Part shown: positions 42,781 to 51,606 of the stretch, in pieces
Layout of the letters: each line of letters opens with the position of its first letter
Position numbering within the stretch: the stretch's first letter is position 1
Assembly: GCF_001428255.1 (NCBI RefSeq)
Contig: NZ_LMRW01000029.1
Location: forward strand, 125,186 to 189,185
Source of the DNA: Agromyces sp. Soil535
GTDB taxonomy: Bacteria; Actinomycetota; Actinomycetes; Actinomycetales; Microbacteriaceae
Direction of reading: 5' to 3'
DNA: 64,000 nucleotides
The notes under the pieces: model-generated
Database searches by the model: none
What the model was told of the DNA's origin: nothing
What the model saw: only the letters and a program-made list of their open reading frames with translations
Made by a program: the position numbers and the translations under genes

Positions 42781-43928
42781 AGGCCGTGCACTTCGGCGCC
42801 GGCAACATCGGGCGCGGGTTCGTCGGCCTCCTCCTGCACGACGCCGGGTACGAGGTGGTGTTCGCCGACGTGAACGCCGAGCTCATCGATGCGCTCGTGG
42901 CATCCGACGGCTACACCGTGCACGAGGTCGGCGCAGGCGCGCGCGACCGCATCGTCGACGGCTACCGTGCCGTCAACAGCCAGACGGATGCCGCGGCACT
43001 CCTCGACGAACTCAGGACCGCCGACGTGGCGACCACCGCCGTCGGACCCACGATCCTCCGGTTCATCGCACCGCACCTGGTCATGGCGCTGCGGGAACGG
43101 CCCGCGGATGCCCCGCCGCTCGCGATCATGGCGTGCGAGAACGCCATCAACGCCACCGACCTCCTACGCGACGAGATCGCCTCCCTCTCGAGCCCCGAGG
43201 AGTGGCCGTCACTCGCGGCGAAGGCGATCTTCGCGAACACCGCCGTCGACCGGATCGTGCCCGGCCAGGCCGCCGACGCCGGGCTCGACGTCACCGTCGA
43301 GACGTTCTTCGAATGGGCCATCGAGCGCCCGCCGTTCGGCGACGCCGTGCCCGAGATCCCCGGCGCGCACTTCGTCGACGACCTCGCGCCGTACATCGAG
43401 CGCAAGCTCTTCACCGTGAACACGGGGCACGCGTCGACCGCGTACTTCGGGTTCCTCGCCGGCCACGAACGCATCAGCGACGCCCTCGCCGACCCCACGG
43501 TTTCGGCGGCGGTCGAACGGGTGCTGGGGGAGACGTCCGCGCTGATCGTGGCCAAGCACGGCTTCTCCGAGGAGGAGCAGGCCCGCTACCGGGCCACGAT
43601 CCTCGAGCGCTTCCGCAACCCCGAGCTGCCCGACACCGTCGAGCGCGTGGGTCGGCAGCCGCTGCGCAAGCTCGGCCGGCACGAGCGCTTCATCGGCCCG
43701 GCGGCCGACCTCGCGGCCATGGGGCGGCCGGTCGACGGGCTCGTCGCTGCGGTCGGCGCGGCGCTGCAGTTCGACGTCCCGGCCGACCCCGAGAGTGTGG
43801 AGCTGCGGGAGTTGCTCCGCACCCGGACGGCGACGGCGTTCGTGCACGAGGTCACGGGGATCGGCTCGGGGCATCCGCTCGAGTCGGGCCTCGTGGACGT
43901 GGTCGCGGGCGTGCAGCACGGCGCGTAG
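42777..43928 (+). CDS. mtlD: Mannitol-1-phosphate 5-dehydrogenase
   Basis: A 383-residue enzyme that oxidises mannitol 1-phosphate to fructose 6-phosphate with NAD. The N-terminus HFGAGNIGRGFVG is the nucleotide-binding loop. ERKLFTVNTGHASTAYFG contains the catalytic Lys and the conserved His. It starts at GTG inside the mtlF stop and ends the mannitol operon. Confidence 0.96.
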   Translation: MKAVHFGAGNIGRGFVGLLLHDAGYEVVFADVNAELIDALVASDGYTVHEVGAGARDRIVDGYRAVNSQTDAAALLDELRTADVATTAVGPTILRFIAPHLVMALRERPADAPPLAIMACENAINATDLLRDEIASLSSPEEWPSLAAKAIFANTAVDRIVPGQAADAGLDVTVETFFEWAIERPPFGDAVPEIPGAHFVDDLAPYIERKLFTVNTGHASTAYFGFLAGHERISDALADPTVSAAVERVLGETSALIVAKHGFSEEEQARYRATILERFRNPELPDTVERVGRQPLRKLGRHERFIGPAADLAAMGRPVDGLVAAVGAALQFDVPADPESVELRELLRTRTATAFVHEVTGIGSGHPLESGLVDVVAGVQHGA

Positions 43929-43981
43929 GGCCCGCGCCGCGGCATCCGCGGCCTCAACTGGCGAACGTCGCCGGAATCGCC

Positions 43982-43987
43982 TATAGT
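43982..43987 (+). promoter_or_regulatory. -10 candidate TATAGT upstream of infA
   Basis: TATAGT lies about 105 bases before the infA start, in the space after mtlD. It is a near-consensus -10, but no good -35 is seen at 17 bases. It suggests that infA and the alpha genes are transcribed separately from the mannitol operon. Confidence 0.45.
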
Positions 43988-44091
43988 TGACCCTTGGTGT
44001 TTGCACGCCTGCTTCGGCATGCCCGACGAGAGATCGTCGGTTGCGAACACATCGCACGACCAGCATCCCAACTCCAAGCGATAGTGAGGCT

Positions 44092-44313
44092 ATGGCCAAG
44101 AAAGACGGCGTCATCGAGATCGAAGGTTCGGTCGTCGAGGCACTCCCGAACGCGATGTTCCGGGTGGAGCTCACGAACGGGCACAAGGTCCTCGCGCACA
44201 TCTCAGGGAAGATGCGCCAGCACTACATCCGGATCCTCCCCGAGGACCGCGTGATCGTGGAGCTGAGCCCGTACGACCTGACGCGCGGCCGCATCGTCTA
44301 CCGCTACAAGTAG
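44092..44313 (+). CDS. infA: Translation initiation factor IF-1
   Basis: A 73-residue OB-fold factor (MAKKDGVIEIEGSVVEALPNAMF is its typical N-terminus, shown here in description only by its first part MAKKDGVIE). The end DLTRGRIVYRYK is characteristic. Upstream in-frame codons to 43987 lie over the promoter and were excluded. Confidence 0.97.
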   Translation: MAKKDGVIEIEGSVVEALPNAMFRVELTNGHKVLAHISGKMRQHYIRILPEDRVIVELSPYDLTRGRIVYRYK

Positions 44314-44380
44314 GGCTGCCGGAAAGTAACGGCCTGCGGCACCCCGCGGGTACGAGGACAGCGAAAACCAAGGAACAACT

Positions 44381-44494
44381 GTGAAGGTCAACCCCTCCGT
44401 CAAGCGCATCTGCGACAAGTGCAAGGTCATCCGCCGCCACGGCCGCGTCATGGTGATCTGCGAGAACCCGCGCCACAAGCAGCGCCAGGGTTGA
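44381..44494 (+). CDS. rpmJ: 50S ribosomal protein bL36
   Basis: A 37-residue zinc-binding protein read from GTG 44381 to TGA 44492-44494. The zinc ligands Cys11, Cys14, Cys27 and His32 (CDKC, ICENPRH) are all present, so it is the C+ form. AAGGA lies ten bases upstream of the start. It is normally found after infA, as here. Confidence 0.97.
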   Translation: MKVNPSVKRICDKCKVIRRHGRVMVICENPRHKQRQG

Positions 44495-44498
44495 TCGC

Positions 44499-44520
44499 GC
44501 GCGACGCGTGAGCGTCGCGC
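44499..44520 (+). terminator. Hairpin after rpmJ
   Basis: A perfect 9-bp stem (44499-44507 with 44512-44520) and a 4-base loop lie five bases after the rpmJ stop. There is no T-run. It may attenuate transcription into rpsM or protect the 3' end. Confidence 0.6.
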
Positions 44521-44576
44521 CTCACCGGCCGCAATACACAACTGAACACCGAATCGGCAACGCCAGAACTCTTCAA

Positions 44577-44611
44577 GGATCTCGAGACGCGACTTCGTCG
44601 CTCCTCGATCC
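44577..44611. repeat. Dispersed CTCGAGACGCGAC-type palindrome between rpmJ and rpsM
   Basis: A sequence with a GCGAC/GTCGC stem flanked by GGATCTCGAG and CTCGATCC. It resembles TCGAGACGC-type intergenic repeats of Microbacteriaceae. The 197-base space 44495-44691 otherwise holds only the rpsM leader. Confidence 0.55.
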
Positions 44612-44691
44612 GCGGAGAGGGACACCTCGGGTAGGAGGCCCGGGCACCGGCGCTGCTCCACACCTCCACTTCGAAACAGGAGAAAGCCAAC

Positions 44692-45072
44692 ATGGCACGT
44701 CTGGCAGGAGTCGACATCCCGCGCGAGAAGCGCGTGGAGATCGCACTGACCTACATCTACGGCGTCGGCCGCACTCGTGCGCTGCAGACGCTGGCGGAGA
44801 CCGGCATCAGCGGAGACATCCGCGTGAAGGACCTCAGCGACGAGCAGCTCGTCGCCCTCCGCGACTACATCGAGGGCAACTTCAAGGTCGAGGGTGACCT
44901 CCGCCGTGAAGTCGCCGCCGACATCCGCCGCAAGGTCGAGATCGGATCCTACGAGGGCCTGCGCCACCGTCGCGGCCTCCCGGTCCGCGGCCAGCGCACC
45001 AAGACCAACGCTCGTACCCGCAAGGGCCCGAAGCGCACCGTCGCCGGCAAGAAGAAGCCCGGCCGCAAGTAA
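44692..45072 (+). CDS. rpsM: 30S ribosomal protein uS13
   Basis: A 126-residue head protein contacting the P-site tRNA. MARLAGVDIPREKRVEIALT, the GLRHRRGLPVRGQRTKTNAR loop and the basic tail are typical. ACAGGAGAAAG lies upstream of the ATG. Confidence 0.98.
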   Translation: MARLAGVDIPREKRVEIALTYIYGVGRTRALQTLAETGISGDIRVKDLSDEQLVALRDYIEGNFKVEGDLRREVAADIRRKVEIGSYEGLRHRRGLPVRGQRTKTNARTRKGPKRTVAGKKKPGRK

Positions 45073-45105
45073 CCGCTCGTTCGCCAGATTCAGGAGATTT
45101 CACAC

Positions 45106-45504
45106 ATGGCAGCACCCAAGGCGGCTACTCGCAAGCCGCGCCGCAAGGAGAAGAAGAACGTCGCAGTGGGCCAGGCCCACATCAAGTCGACGTTCAACAA
45201 CACCATCGTGTCCATCACGGACACGAACGGTGCCGTGATCAGCTGGGCGTCCTCGGGCGGCGTCGGCTTCAAGGGCTCGCGCAAGTCCACCCCCTTCGCC
45301 GCGCAGCTAGCCGCCGAGTCGGCCGCCCGCCAGGCGCAGGAGCACGGCATGAAGAAGGTCGACGTCTTCGTCAAGGGCCCCGGCTCGGGCCGTGAGACCG
45401 CGATCCGCTCCCTCCAGGCCGCGGGCCTCGAGGTCGGCAGCATCAACGACGTGACGCCCCAGGCGCACAACGGATGCCGCCCGCCCAAGCGTCGCCGCGT
45501 CTAG
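45106..45504 (+). CDS. rpsK: 30S ribosomal protein uS11
   Basis: A 132-residue platform protein. AHIKSTFNNTIVSITDTNG and the end NGCRPPKRRRV are conserved. In most Actinobacteria rpsD follows; here a repeat-bearing gap of 175 bases leads to rpoA. Confidence 0.98.
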   Translation: MAAPKAATRKPRRKEKKNVAVGQAHIKSTFNNTIVSITDTNGAVISWASSGGVGFKGSRKSTPFAAQLAAESAARQAQEHGMKKVDVFVKGPGSGRETAIRSLQAAGLEVGSINDVTPQAHNGCRPPKRRRV

Positions 45505-45515
45505 TACTCCACCGT

Positions 45516-45600
45516 CGGTCGAGTGGGGCGCCTGCGCCCGTATCGAGACCCCCGCAGCATCCGCTGCGCTCGGTACGGCCCCGACGGGCCTACTCGACCG
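45516..45600. repeat. Inverted repeat pair (GGTCGAGT...TATCGAGACC type) in the rpsD position
   Basis: CGGTCGAGT at 45516-45524 and TACTCGACCG at 45591-45600 are inverted. Inside are GCGCC/GGCGC-like stems and TATCGAGACC. The two halves (45516-45553 and 45574-45600) look like two head-to-head copies of a repeat common between genes in Microbacteriaceae. Confidence 0.7.
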
Positions 45601-45679
45601 GCATCCGTTCTCTCAACAACTCAAGATCCTCGACCTCGCAGGTGTCATATAGCGGACACCCTGCCGAAAGGAATCCACA

Positions 45680-46666
45680 GTGCTGATCGCACAGCGCCCG
45701 ACGCTCACCGAAGAGAACATCTCGGAGTTCCGTTCGCGTTTCGTGATCGAGCCCCTCGAGCCGGGCTTCGGTTACACCCTGGGCAACTCGCTCCGTCGTA
45801 CCCTCCTCTCCTCGATCCCCGGCGCCGCCGTGACGAGCATCCGCATCGACGGCGTGCTCCACGAGTTCTCGACCGTCCCGGGCGTGAAGGAGGATGTCAC
45901 CGAGATCATCCTCAACATCAAGAGCCTGGTCGTCTCCAGCGAGCACGACGAGCCCATCACCGCGTACCTCCGAAAGCAGGGCGCCGGTGAGGTCACCGCC
46001 GCCGACATCTCCGCTCCGGCCGGTGTCGAGGTGCACAACCCCGAGCTCGTGATCGCCACGCTCAACGACGCGGCGAAGTTCGAGCTCGAGCTCACGATCG
46101 AGCGCGGCCGCGGCTACGTCTCGGCCAGCCAGAACCGCAACGAGTACTCCGAGGCCGGCCAGATCCCGGTCGACTCGATCTACTCGCCGGTGCTCAAGGT
46201 CACTTACCGCGTCGAGGCCACCCGTGCCGGCGAGCGCACCGACTTCGACCGCCTCGTGGTCGACGTGGAGACCAAGTCGGCCATCTCGCCGCGCGACGCG
46301 ATCGCCTCGGCGGGTCGCACGCTCACCGAGCTGTTCGGCCTCGCCCGCGAGCTGAACGTCGCCGCCGAGGGCATCGAGATCGGCCCCGCGCCGGTCGACG
46401 CCGTGCTCTCGAGCGAGCTCTCGATCCCGATCGAGGACCTCGACCTGTCGGTGCGCAGCTACAACTGCCTGAAGCGCGAGGGCATCAACACGGTGTCCGA
46501 GCTCGTCGCCCTGTCTGAGTCGCAGCTCATGAACATCCGCAACTTCGGCCAGAAGTCAGTGGATGAGGTCAAGGACAAGCTCACCGAGATGGGTCTTTCC
46601 CTGAAGGACTCCGTGCCTGGATTCGACGGCGCCCACTTCTACACGGGCTTCGACGACGAGAACTAG
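45680..46666 (+). CDS. rpoA: RNA polymerase subunit alpha
   Basis: A 328-residue protein. The N-terminal assembly domain (LEPGFGYTLGNSLRRTLLSS) and the C-terminal domain (DLSVRSYNCLKREGINTVSEL), which binds activators and UP elements, are joined by a normal linker. It starts at GTG 45680 with GAAAGGAA upstream. Confidence 0.98.
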   Translation: MLIAQRPTLTEENISEFRSRFVIEPLEPGFGYTLGNSLRRTLLSSIPGAAVTSIRIDGVLHEFSTVPGVKEDVTEIILNIKSLVVSSEHDEPITAYLRKQGAGEVTAADISAPAGVEVHNPELVIATLNDAAKFELELTIERGRGYVSASQNRNEYSEAGQIPVDSIYSPVLKVTYRVEATRAGERTDFDRLVVDVETKSAISPRDAIASAGRTLTELFGLARELNVAAEGIEIGPAPVDAVLSSELSIPIEDLDLSVRSYNCLKREGINTVSELVALSESQLMNIRNFGQKSVDEVKDKLTEMGLSLKDSVPGFDGAHFYTGFDDEN

Positions 46667-46714
46667 TCGCCCGCGCCCGCCGCACTGACCCCCCACCACT
46701 GGAGATAACGAACC

Positions 46715-47257
46715 ATGCCGAAGCCCACCAAGGGCCCCCGCCTCGGAGGCGGACCCGCGCACGAGCGGCTCCTGCTCGCGAACCTCGCCGCAGCGCTCTT
46801 CACGCACAAGCGGATCACCACCACCGAGACGAAGGCCAAGCGCCTGCGTCCGCTCGCCGAGCGGCTCATCACGTTCGCGAAGCGCGGCGACCTGCACGCC
46901 CGTCGTCGCGTGCTCGGGGTCATCGGCGACAAGGCGGTCGTGCACGAGCTGTTCGCGATCATCGCGCCCCAGGTCGCCGACCGTGAGGGCGGCTACACCC
47001 GCATCACGAAGATCGGCAACCGCAAGGGCGACAACGCCCCCATGGCGGTCATCGAGCTCGTGCTCGAGCCGGTGAGCCCGAAGAAGCGCGCCGCCAAGCC
47101 GGCCGCGGCCCCCGCCGCCGATGAGGCTCCCGCCGAGGAGCCCGTCGTCGAGGAGACCGTCGAGACCCCGGCGGAGGCCGCGGACGAGACCGTCGAGGAG
47201 ACCACGGCCGACGAGGCCGCGGAGGCGCCCGTCGAGGAGCCCGCCGAGGCCAAGTAG
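46715..47257 (+). CDS. rplQ: 50S ribosomal protein bL17 with acidic tail
   Basis: The L17 core is about residues 1-118 (PKPTKGPRLGGGPAHERLLL). It is followed by about 60 residues rich in Glu, Ala and Val, giving 180 residues against 115-130 in many bacteria. Acidic L17 tails are known in Actinobacteria. It is the last gene of the alpha cluster and is followed by a strong terminator. Confidence 0.96.
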   Translation: MPKPTKGPRLGGGPAHERLLLANLAAALFTHKRITTTETKAKRLRPLAERLITFAKRGDLHARRRVLGVIGDKAVVHELFAIIAPQVADREGGYTRITKIGNRKGDNAPMAVIELVLEPVSPKKRAAKPAAAPAADEAPAEEPVVEETVETPAEAADETVEETTADEAAEAPVEEPAEAK

Positions 47258-47272
47258 GCCTCGAATCGCTCG

Positions 47273-47308
47273 CGAACCGCCCCGGTGCTGCTGCACCGGG
47301 GCGGTTCG
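47273..47308. terminator. Strong bidirectional terminator after rplQ
   Basis: A perfect 15-bp stem (47273-47287 with 47294-47308) with a 6-base loop between the convergent rplQ and the membrane protein gene at 47325-48011. Confidence 0.85.
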
Positions 47309-47324
47309 CCGTCTCAGCGGGCGG

Positions 47325-48011
47325 TCAGGCCCGGCGTCCGACGTCGAGGGTGGGACGCACGATGAGGCGGATGGCCAGGGCGATCACCCAAACCCAGAAC
47401 ACGAAGAAGGGGACGATCCAGACCCAGCTTTCCCACACGTAGCGCACGGCGATGAGGCCGATGCCGCTCACGATCGCCCACCAGCCCCACCACGCGGGAA
47501 GCGCCCGGCTGGCGACGAGCACCCACCCGCTCGCGATCGCGAAGCTGCCGAAGGCGAGCCATGCGTTCGCGAAGCCGAGGTTCCCGAGGTCGAACGCGAA
47601 GGCCGCGAGGCCGGGGTCGATCCCGTCACCGCGGTTGGACGCGGCATCCCAGCTCACGTTGGCGACCCCGGAGGCGCTCGCGAGGACTCCCGAGGCGAGC
47701 GCAGCGGTCGAGCGCCACGCGGGCTCGCTCTCGACGCGCCGCAGCAGGGTGGTGAAGGCGACGACGAACCAGAGGAATACCAGCGCGGCGGCGGCGGCCG
47801 TGGCCTGGGCCGCCACGACCCACGCGGTGTCGGCGTTGCGGAAGAACGCCGCGGCCTCCTCGGCCGTGGCGTCGAACTGCGGCTCGCCCAGCGACGAGAT
47901 CGCGATGGTCGGGGCGAAAAGCACCACCACGGCCACCAGGGCGAGGATGCCGGTGGTCCTTGCGAGCCCTCGCCATCGATCGGGCGTACGCGATGCGATG
48001 TCTTCGGTCAT
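47325..48011 (-). CDS. Six-helix membrane protein of unknown function
   Basis: A 228-residue protein with about six membrane helices and an extracytoplasmic loop after the first (FDATAEEAAAFF). The arrangement is like DUF4386-type membrane proteins, but no family was firmly recognised. GGGAGGG lies upstream of the ATG at 48011. It is monocistronic and convergent with rplQ. Confidence 0.75.
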   Translation of the reverse strand: MTEDIASRTPDRWRGLARTTGILALVAVVVLFAPTIAISSLGEPQFDATAEEAAAFFRNADTAWVVAAQATAAAAALVFLWFVVAFTTLLRRVESEPAWRSTAALASGVLASASGVANVSWDAASNRGDGIDPGLAAFAFDLGNLGFANAWLAFGSFAIASGWVLVASRALPAWWGWWAIVSGIGLIAVRYVWESWVWIVPFFVFWVWVIALAIRLIVRPTLDVGRRA

Positions 48012-48103
48012 GGCTGCCCTCCCTGCCGATCCGGCGGTAGGGCGCCTCTCGACTCAGTATGGCGCGGTTCAGGGGTGTTCGGGAGGCCGGCTTCCCGCGG
48101 CTC

Positions 48104-48109
48104 TAGGCT
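48104..48109 (+). promoter_or_regulatory. Leaderless -10 TAGGCT of truA
   Basis: TAGGCT ends six bases before the truA ATG at 48116. Confidence 0.55.
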
Positions 48110-48115
48110 GGGGGC

Positions 48116-49039
48116 ATGCCCGAGCACGAGCCAGTCGCCGTGACGGATGCCGCGGCATCCGTCGTGCGGATCCGACTCGGCATCGCCTACGACGGCACCG
48201 ACTTCAAGGGCTGGAGCCGCCAGCCGCGGCTCCGCACGGTGCAGGGCGTGCTCGAGGACGCGCTCGCCACGCTGTTCCGACGCACGGGCACCGCGCCGCG
48301 ACTCATGGTCGCCGGGCGCACGGACGCGGGCGTGCACGCGCTGGGTCAGGTCGCGCACCTCGACGTCGACGAGACCGCGCTCGCCTCGGTGGCGCGGCCA
48401 CGCCGAGGCCAGGACGCCGACCCGACCCCCGAGGCGGCGCTCGCACGGCGGCTCACGGGGATCCTCGGCGGGGACGCCGACGTCGTGATCACCCACGCCG
48501 AGCGCGCGCCGGCCGGGTTCGACGCCAGGTTCTCGGCGATCTGGCGGCGCTACGAGTACCGCGTCGCGGACGCGTCCGCCGTACGCGACCCGCTCGAACG
48601 GCGGCGCACGGTGGTCCACGCTTGGCATCTCGACGCCGACGCGATGGATGCCGCGGCCGCGTCGCTCACGGGCCTGCACGACTTCGCGGCGTTCTGCCGC
48701 CCGCGCGAGGGTGCGACGACGATCCGCACGCTGCAGGCCTACCGGTGGGAGCGAGCCGGCGGCGGGGTGCTCGTCGCATCGCTCCAGGCCGACGCCTTCT
48801 GCCACTCAATGGTTCGTGCCCTCGTCGGCGCGTGCGTCGCCGTGGGGGAGGGGCGACTCGAGGCGGGCGATCCCGAGGCGCTGCTGCACGCCGGCGAGCG
48901 CACGAGCGCGTTCAAGGTGATGCCGGCAAAGGGGCTCGTGCTCACCGAGGTCGGCTATCCGGACGACCACGAACTCGAGGCGCGCGCCGCCCAGACCCGG
49001 GCACGCCGGGAATTGCACGTCGAAGGCATCGTCGGCTAA
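48116..49039 (+). CDS. truA: tRNA pseudouridine(38-40) synthase
   Basis: A 307-residue enzyme that isomerises uridines 38-40 in the anticodon stem. The catalytic Asp70 lies in AGRTDAGVHALGQ; FDARFSAIWRRYEYR and FCHSMVRALVGACV are also conserved. A leaderless start at 48116 is predicted. It is located just upstream of rplM-rpsI, as in many bacteria, and its end contains the rplM promoter. Confidence 0.95.
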   Translation: MPEHEPVAVTDAAASVVRIRLGIAYDGTDFKGWSRQPRLRTVQGVLEDALATLFRRTGTAPRLMVAGRTDAGVHALGQVAHLDVDETALASVARPRRGQDADPTPEAALARRLTGILGGDADVVITHAERAPAGFDARFSAIWRRYEYRVADASAVRDPLERRRTVVHAWHLDADAMDAAAASLTGLHDFAAFCRPREGATTIRTLQAYRWERAGGGVLVASLQADAFCHSMVRALVGACVAVGEGRLEAGDPEALLHAGERTSAFKVMPAKGLVLTEVGYPDDHELEARAAQTRARRELHVEGIVG

Positions 49040-49042
49040 GCT
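49013..49042 (+). promoter_or_regulatory. rplM-rpsI promoter within the end of truA
   Basis: TTGCAC (49013-49018), 18 bases, then TAAGCT (49037-49042). The message would have a leader of about 130 bases before rplM. Confidence 0.6.
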
Positions 49043-49177
49043 AACCCTTTGGTGCCGCCATCTGCGCCGGTACCCGAAGATGAGCCCTCCACCGGGGCGT
49101 TCGAAAGCGTGAGCGGGCGAACACTCCACCGGAGCGGGATTCACGAACCCCTCTCTCGATCAGAAAGCAGCACTTCC

Positions 49178-49624
49178 GTGACGCGCACATACACCCCCAA
49201 GTCGAACGAGATCCAGCGCGACTGGGTCGTCATCGACGCGACCGACATCGTGCTCGGTCGCCTCGCAAGCCACTCCGCAGCCCTGCTGCGCGGCAAGCAC
49301 AAGCCGATCTTCGCGAACCACGTCGACACCGGCGACTTCGTGATCATCGTGAACGCCGACAAGGTGGCCCTCACCGGCCAGAAGCTCGAGCAGAAGAAGG
49401 CCTATCGCCACTCGGGCTACCCGGGCGGCCTCAAGGCCGTCGGCTACGCCGAGCTCCTCGAGAAGAACCCCGTCCGCGCCGTCGAGAAGGCGATCCGCGG
49501 CATGCTCCCGAAGAACTCGCTCGGCCGCCAGCAGCTGAAGAAGCTGAAGGTCTACGCCGGCCCGGAGCACCCGCACGCGGCCCAGCAGCCGAAGCCCTAC
49601 ACCCTCACCCAGGTCGCCCAGTAA
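49178..49624 (+). CDS. rplM: 50S ribosomal protein uL13
   Basis: A 148-residue early assembly protein. TRTYTPKSNEIQRDWVVIDA and the RGMLPKNSLGRQ motif are typical. The GTG at 49178 fits the family length; in-frame codons from 49049 lie in the leader and were excluded. Confidence 0.97.
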   Translation: MTRTYTPKSNEIQRDWVVIDATDIVLGRLASHSAALLRGKHKPIFANHVDTGDFVIIVNADKVALTGQKLEQKKAYRHSGYPGGLKAVGYAELLEKNPVRAVEKAIRGMLPKNSLGRQQLKKLKVYAGPEHPHAAQQPKPYTLTQVAQ

Positions 49625-49667
49625 CTCCGGCACCCTCGACGTTCTCGAAATAAGGATTCACACCACC

Positions 49668-50153
49668 ATGGCGAAGATCGCAGACCAGATCGAAGCGGCT
49701 CCCGAGAGCTTCACGACCGAGAGCACCCCCTCGGCCGCCCCCACCACCCCCCGCCCGGTGCTCAACGTCTCGGGCGCGGCCGTCGGTCGCCGCAAGCAGG
49801 CCATCGCCCGCGTGCGCGTGGTCCCCGGCGCCGGCACCATCACGGTCAACGGCCGTGAGTTCGCGGACTACTTCCCCAACAAGCTGCACCAGCAGCTGAT
49901 CACCGACCCGTTCACGGTCCTCGAGCTCTCGGGTTCGTACGACGTGATCGCCCGCATCACCGGCGGCGGCCCCTCCGGCCAGGCCGGCGCGCTCCGCCTC
50001 GCGATCGCCCGTGCGCTCAACGAGATCGACCGCGAGAACAACCGCGCGAGCCTCAAGAAGGCCGGGTTCCTCACCCGCGACGCCCGCGTCATCGAGCGCA
50101 AGAAGGCCGGACTCAAGAAGGCCCGCAAGGCGCCCCAGTTCTCGAAGCGCTGA
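49668..50153 (+). CDS. rpsI: 30S ribosomal protein uS9 with N-terminal extension
   Basis: A 161-residue protein with about 35 extra N-terminal residues. The core GRRKQAIARVRVVPGAG and the C-terminal KKARKAPQFSKR (the tail that touches P-site tRNA) are conserved. It is co-transcribed with rplM; glmM follows 21 bases later. Confidence 0.97.
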   Translation: MAKIADQIEAAPESFTTESTPSAAPTTPRPVLNVSGAAVGRRKQAIARVRVVPGAGTITVNGREFADYFPNKLHQQLITDPFTVLELSGSYDVIARITGGGPSGQAGALRLAIARALNEIDRENNRASLKKAGFLTRDARVIERKKAGLKKARKAPQFSKR

Positions 50154-50174
50154 TCCGGGTCTCCGGTTCTCCGT

Positions 50175-51536
50175 ATGCCCCGGCTCTTCGGAACCGACGG
50201 GGTCCGGGGCCTGGCCAACCGTGAACTCACGGCTGACCTGGCCCTGGGCCTCGCCCAGGCGGCTGCCGCCGTCCTCACCCAGGGACGCCACGCCGACGAA
50301 CTCCGTGCGGCGGGTCGCCGCCCGGTGGCGGTCGTCGCACGTGACCCCCGCGTGTCAGGCGAGTTCCTCACCGCCGCCGTCGCGGCCGGGCTCGCGAGCT
50401 CCGGCGTCGACGTGCTCGACGCCGGTGTCATCCCCACGCCCGCGACCGCGTTCCTCATCGACTCGATCGACGCCGACTTCGGTGTGATGATCTCGGCGTC
50501 GCACAATCCGGCGCCCGACAACGGCATCAAGTTCTTCTCGTTCGGCGGCACGAAGCTCCCCGACGAGGTCGAGGACCGCATCGAGTCCTACCTCGGCAAG
50601 CAGAAGCTCGCGCCGATCGGCGACGGAGTCGGCCGCATCCGCCGGTTCGCCGACGCCGAGGACCGCTACGTCGTGCACCTGCTCGGCACGCTGCCGAACC
50701 GCCTCGACGGCCTCCACGTCGTGCTCGACTGCGCCCACGGCGCGGCCGCCGGCGTGTCTCCCGAGACGTTCCGCGACGCAGGGGCGAAGGTCACCGTGAT
50801 CGGGGCCGACCCCGACGGCATGAACATCAACGACGGCGTCGGATCGACCCACCTCGACCTGCTGCAGGCCGCCGTGCGCAAGCACGGCGCCGACCTGGGC
50901 ATCGCCCACGACGGCGACGCCGACCGATGCCTCGCCGTCGACGCCGACGGCAACGTCGTCGACGGCGACAAGATCATGGCGATCCTCGCGGTGTCGATGC
51001 ACGAACGCGGCACCCTCACCGACGACACCCTCGTCGTCACCGTGATGTCGAACCTGGGCCTTCGCCGCGCGATGGCCGAGCACGGCATCCGCGTGATCGA
51101 GACCAAGGTCGGCGACCGCTACGTGCTCGAGGCGCTCGCGGCCGAAGGGCTGGCGCTCGGTGGCGAGCAGTCGGGGCACGTCATCATGACGGAGTTCGCG
51201 ACCACCGGCGACGGCGTGCTCACCGGACTGCACCTCGCGGCCGAGATGGCCCGTACCGGCAAGACACTGGCCGAGCTCGCCTCGGTGATGACGGTGTACC
51301 CGCAGGTGCTCGTGAACGTGCGCGGCGTCGACCACCACGCGCTCGCCGACGACGACGAGATCGCCGCAGCGGTCGCCGCCGTCGAGGTGGAGCTCGGCGA
51401 GTCCGGGCGCGTGCTCCTCCGCCCCTCGGGCACGGAGCCGATGGTGCGGGTCATGGTGGAGGCATCCGATCAGGCGACGGCCGAGCGCCATGCCGAGGGC
51501 CTCGCCGACGTCGTCCGGGTGCGGCTCACGAACTGA
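50175..51536 (+). CDS. glmM: Phosphoglucosamine mutase
   Basis: A 453-residue enzyme that converts glucosamine 6-phosphate to glucosamine 1-phosphate for UDP-GlcNAc and peptidoglycan synthesis. The phosphoserine is Ser109 in ISASHNPAPDNG. The metal loop AHDGDADRCLAVD and sugar loop GGEQSGHVI are intact. The GlmS enzyme that feeds it is encoded 1.1 kb downstream. Confidence 0.97.
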   Translation: MPRLFGTDGVRGLANRELTADLALGLAQAAAAVLTQGRHADELRAAGRRPVAVVARDPRVSGEFLTAAVAAGLASSGVDVLDAGVIPTPATAFLIDSIDADFGVMISASHNPAPDNGIKFFSFGGTKLPDEVEDRIESYLGKQKLAPIGDGVGRIRRFADAEDRYVVHLLGTLPNRLDGLHVVLDCAHGAAAGVSPETFRDAGAKVTVIGADPDGMNINDGVGSTHLDLLQAAVRKHGADLGIAHDGDADRCLAVDADGNVVDGDKIMAILAVSMHERGTLTDDTLVVTVMSNLGLRRAMAEHGIRVIETKVGDRYVLEALAAEGLALGGEQSGHVIMTEFATTGDGVLTGLHLAAEMARTGKTLAELASVMTVYPQVLVNVRGVDHHALADDDEIAAAVAAVEVELGESGRVLLRPSGTEPMVRVMVEASDQATAERHAEGLADVVRVRLTN

Positions 51537-51606
51537 GCGCGCCCGTCTCCCGCTGCTCCCGGACCGCGGGGTGCGCCGACCCGTCGGCTCGTCGGCATCC
51601 GATGAT

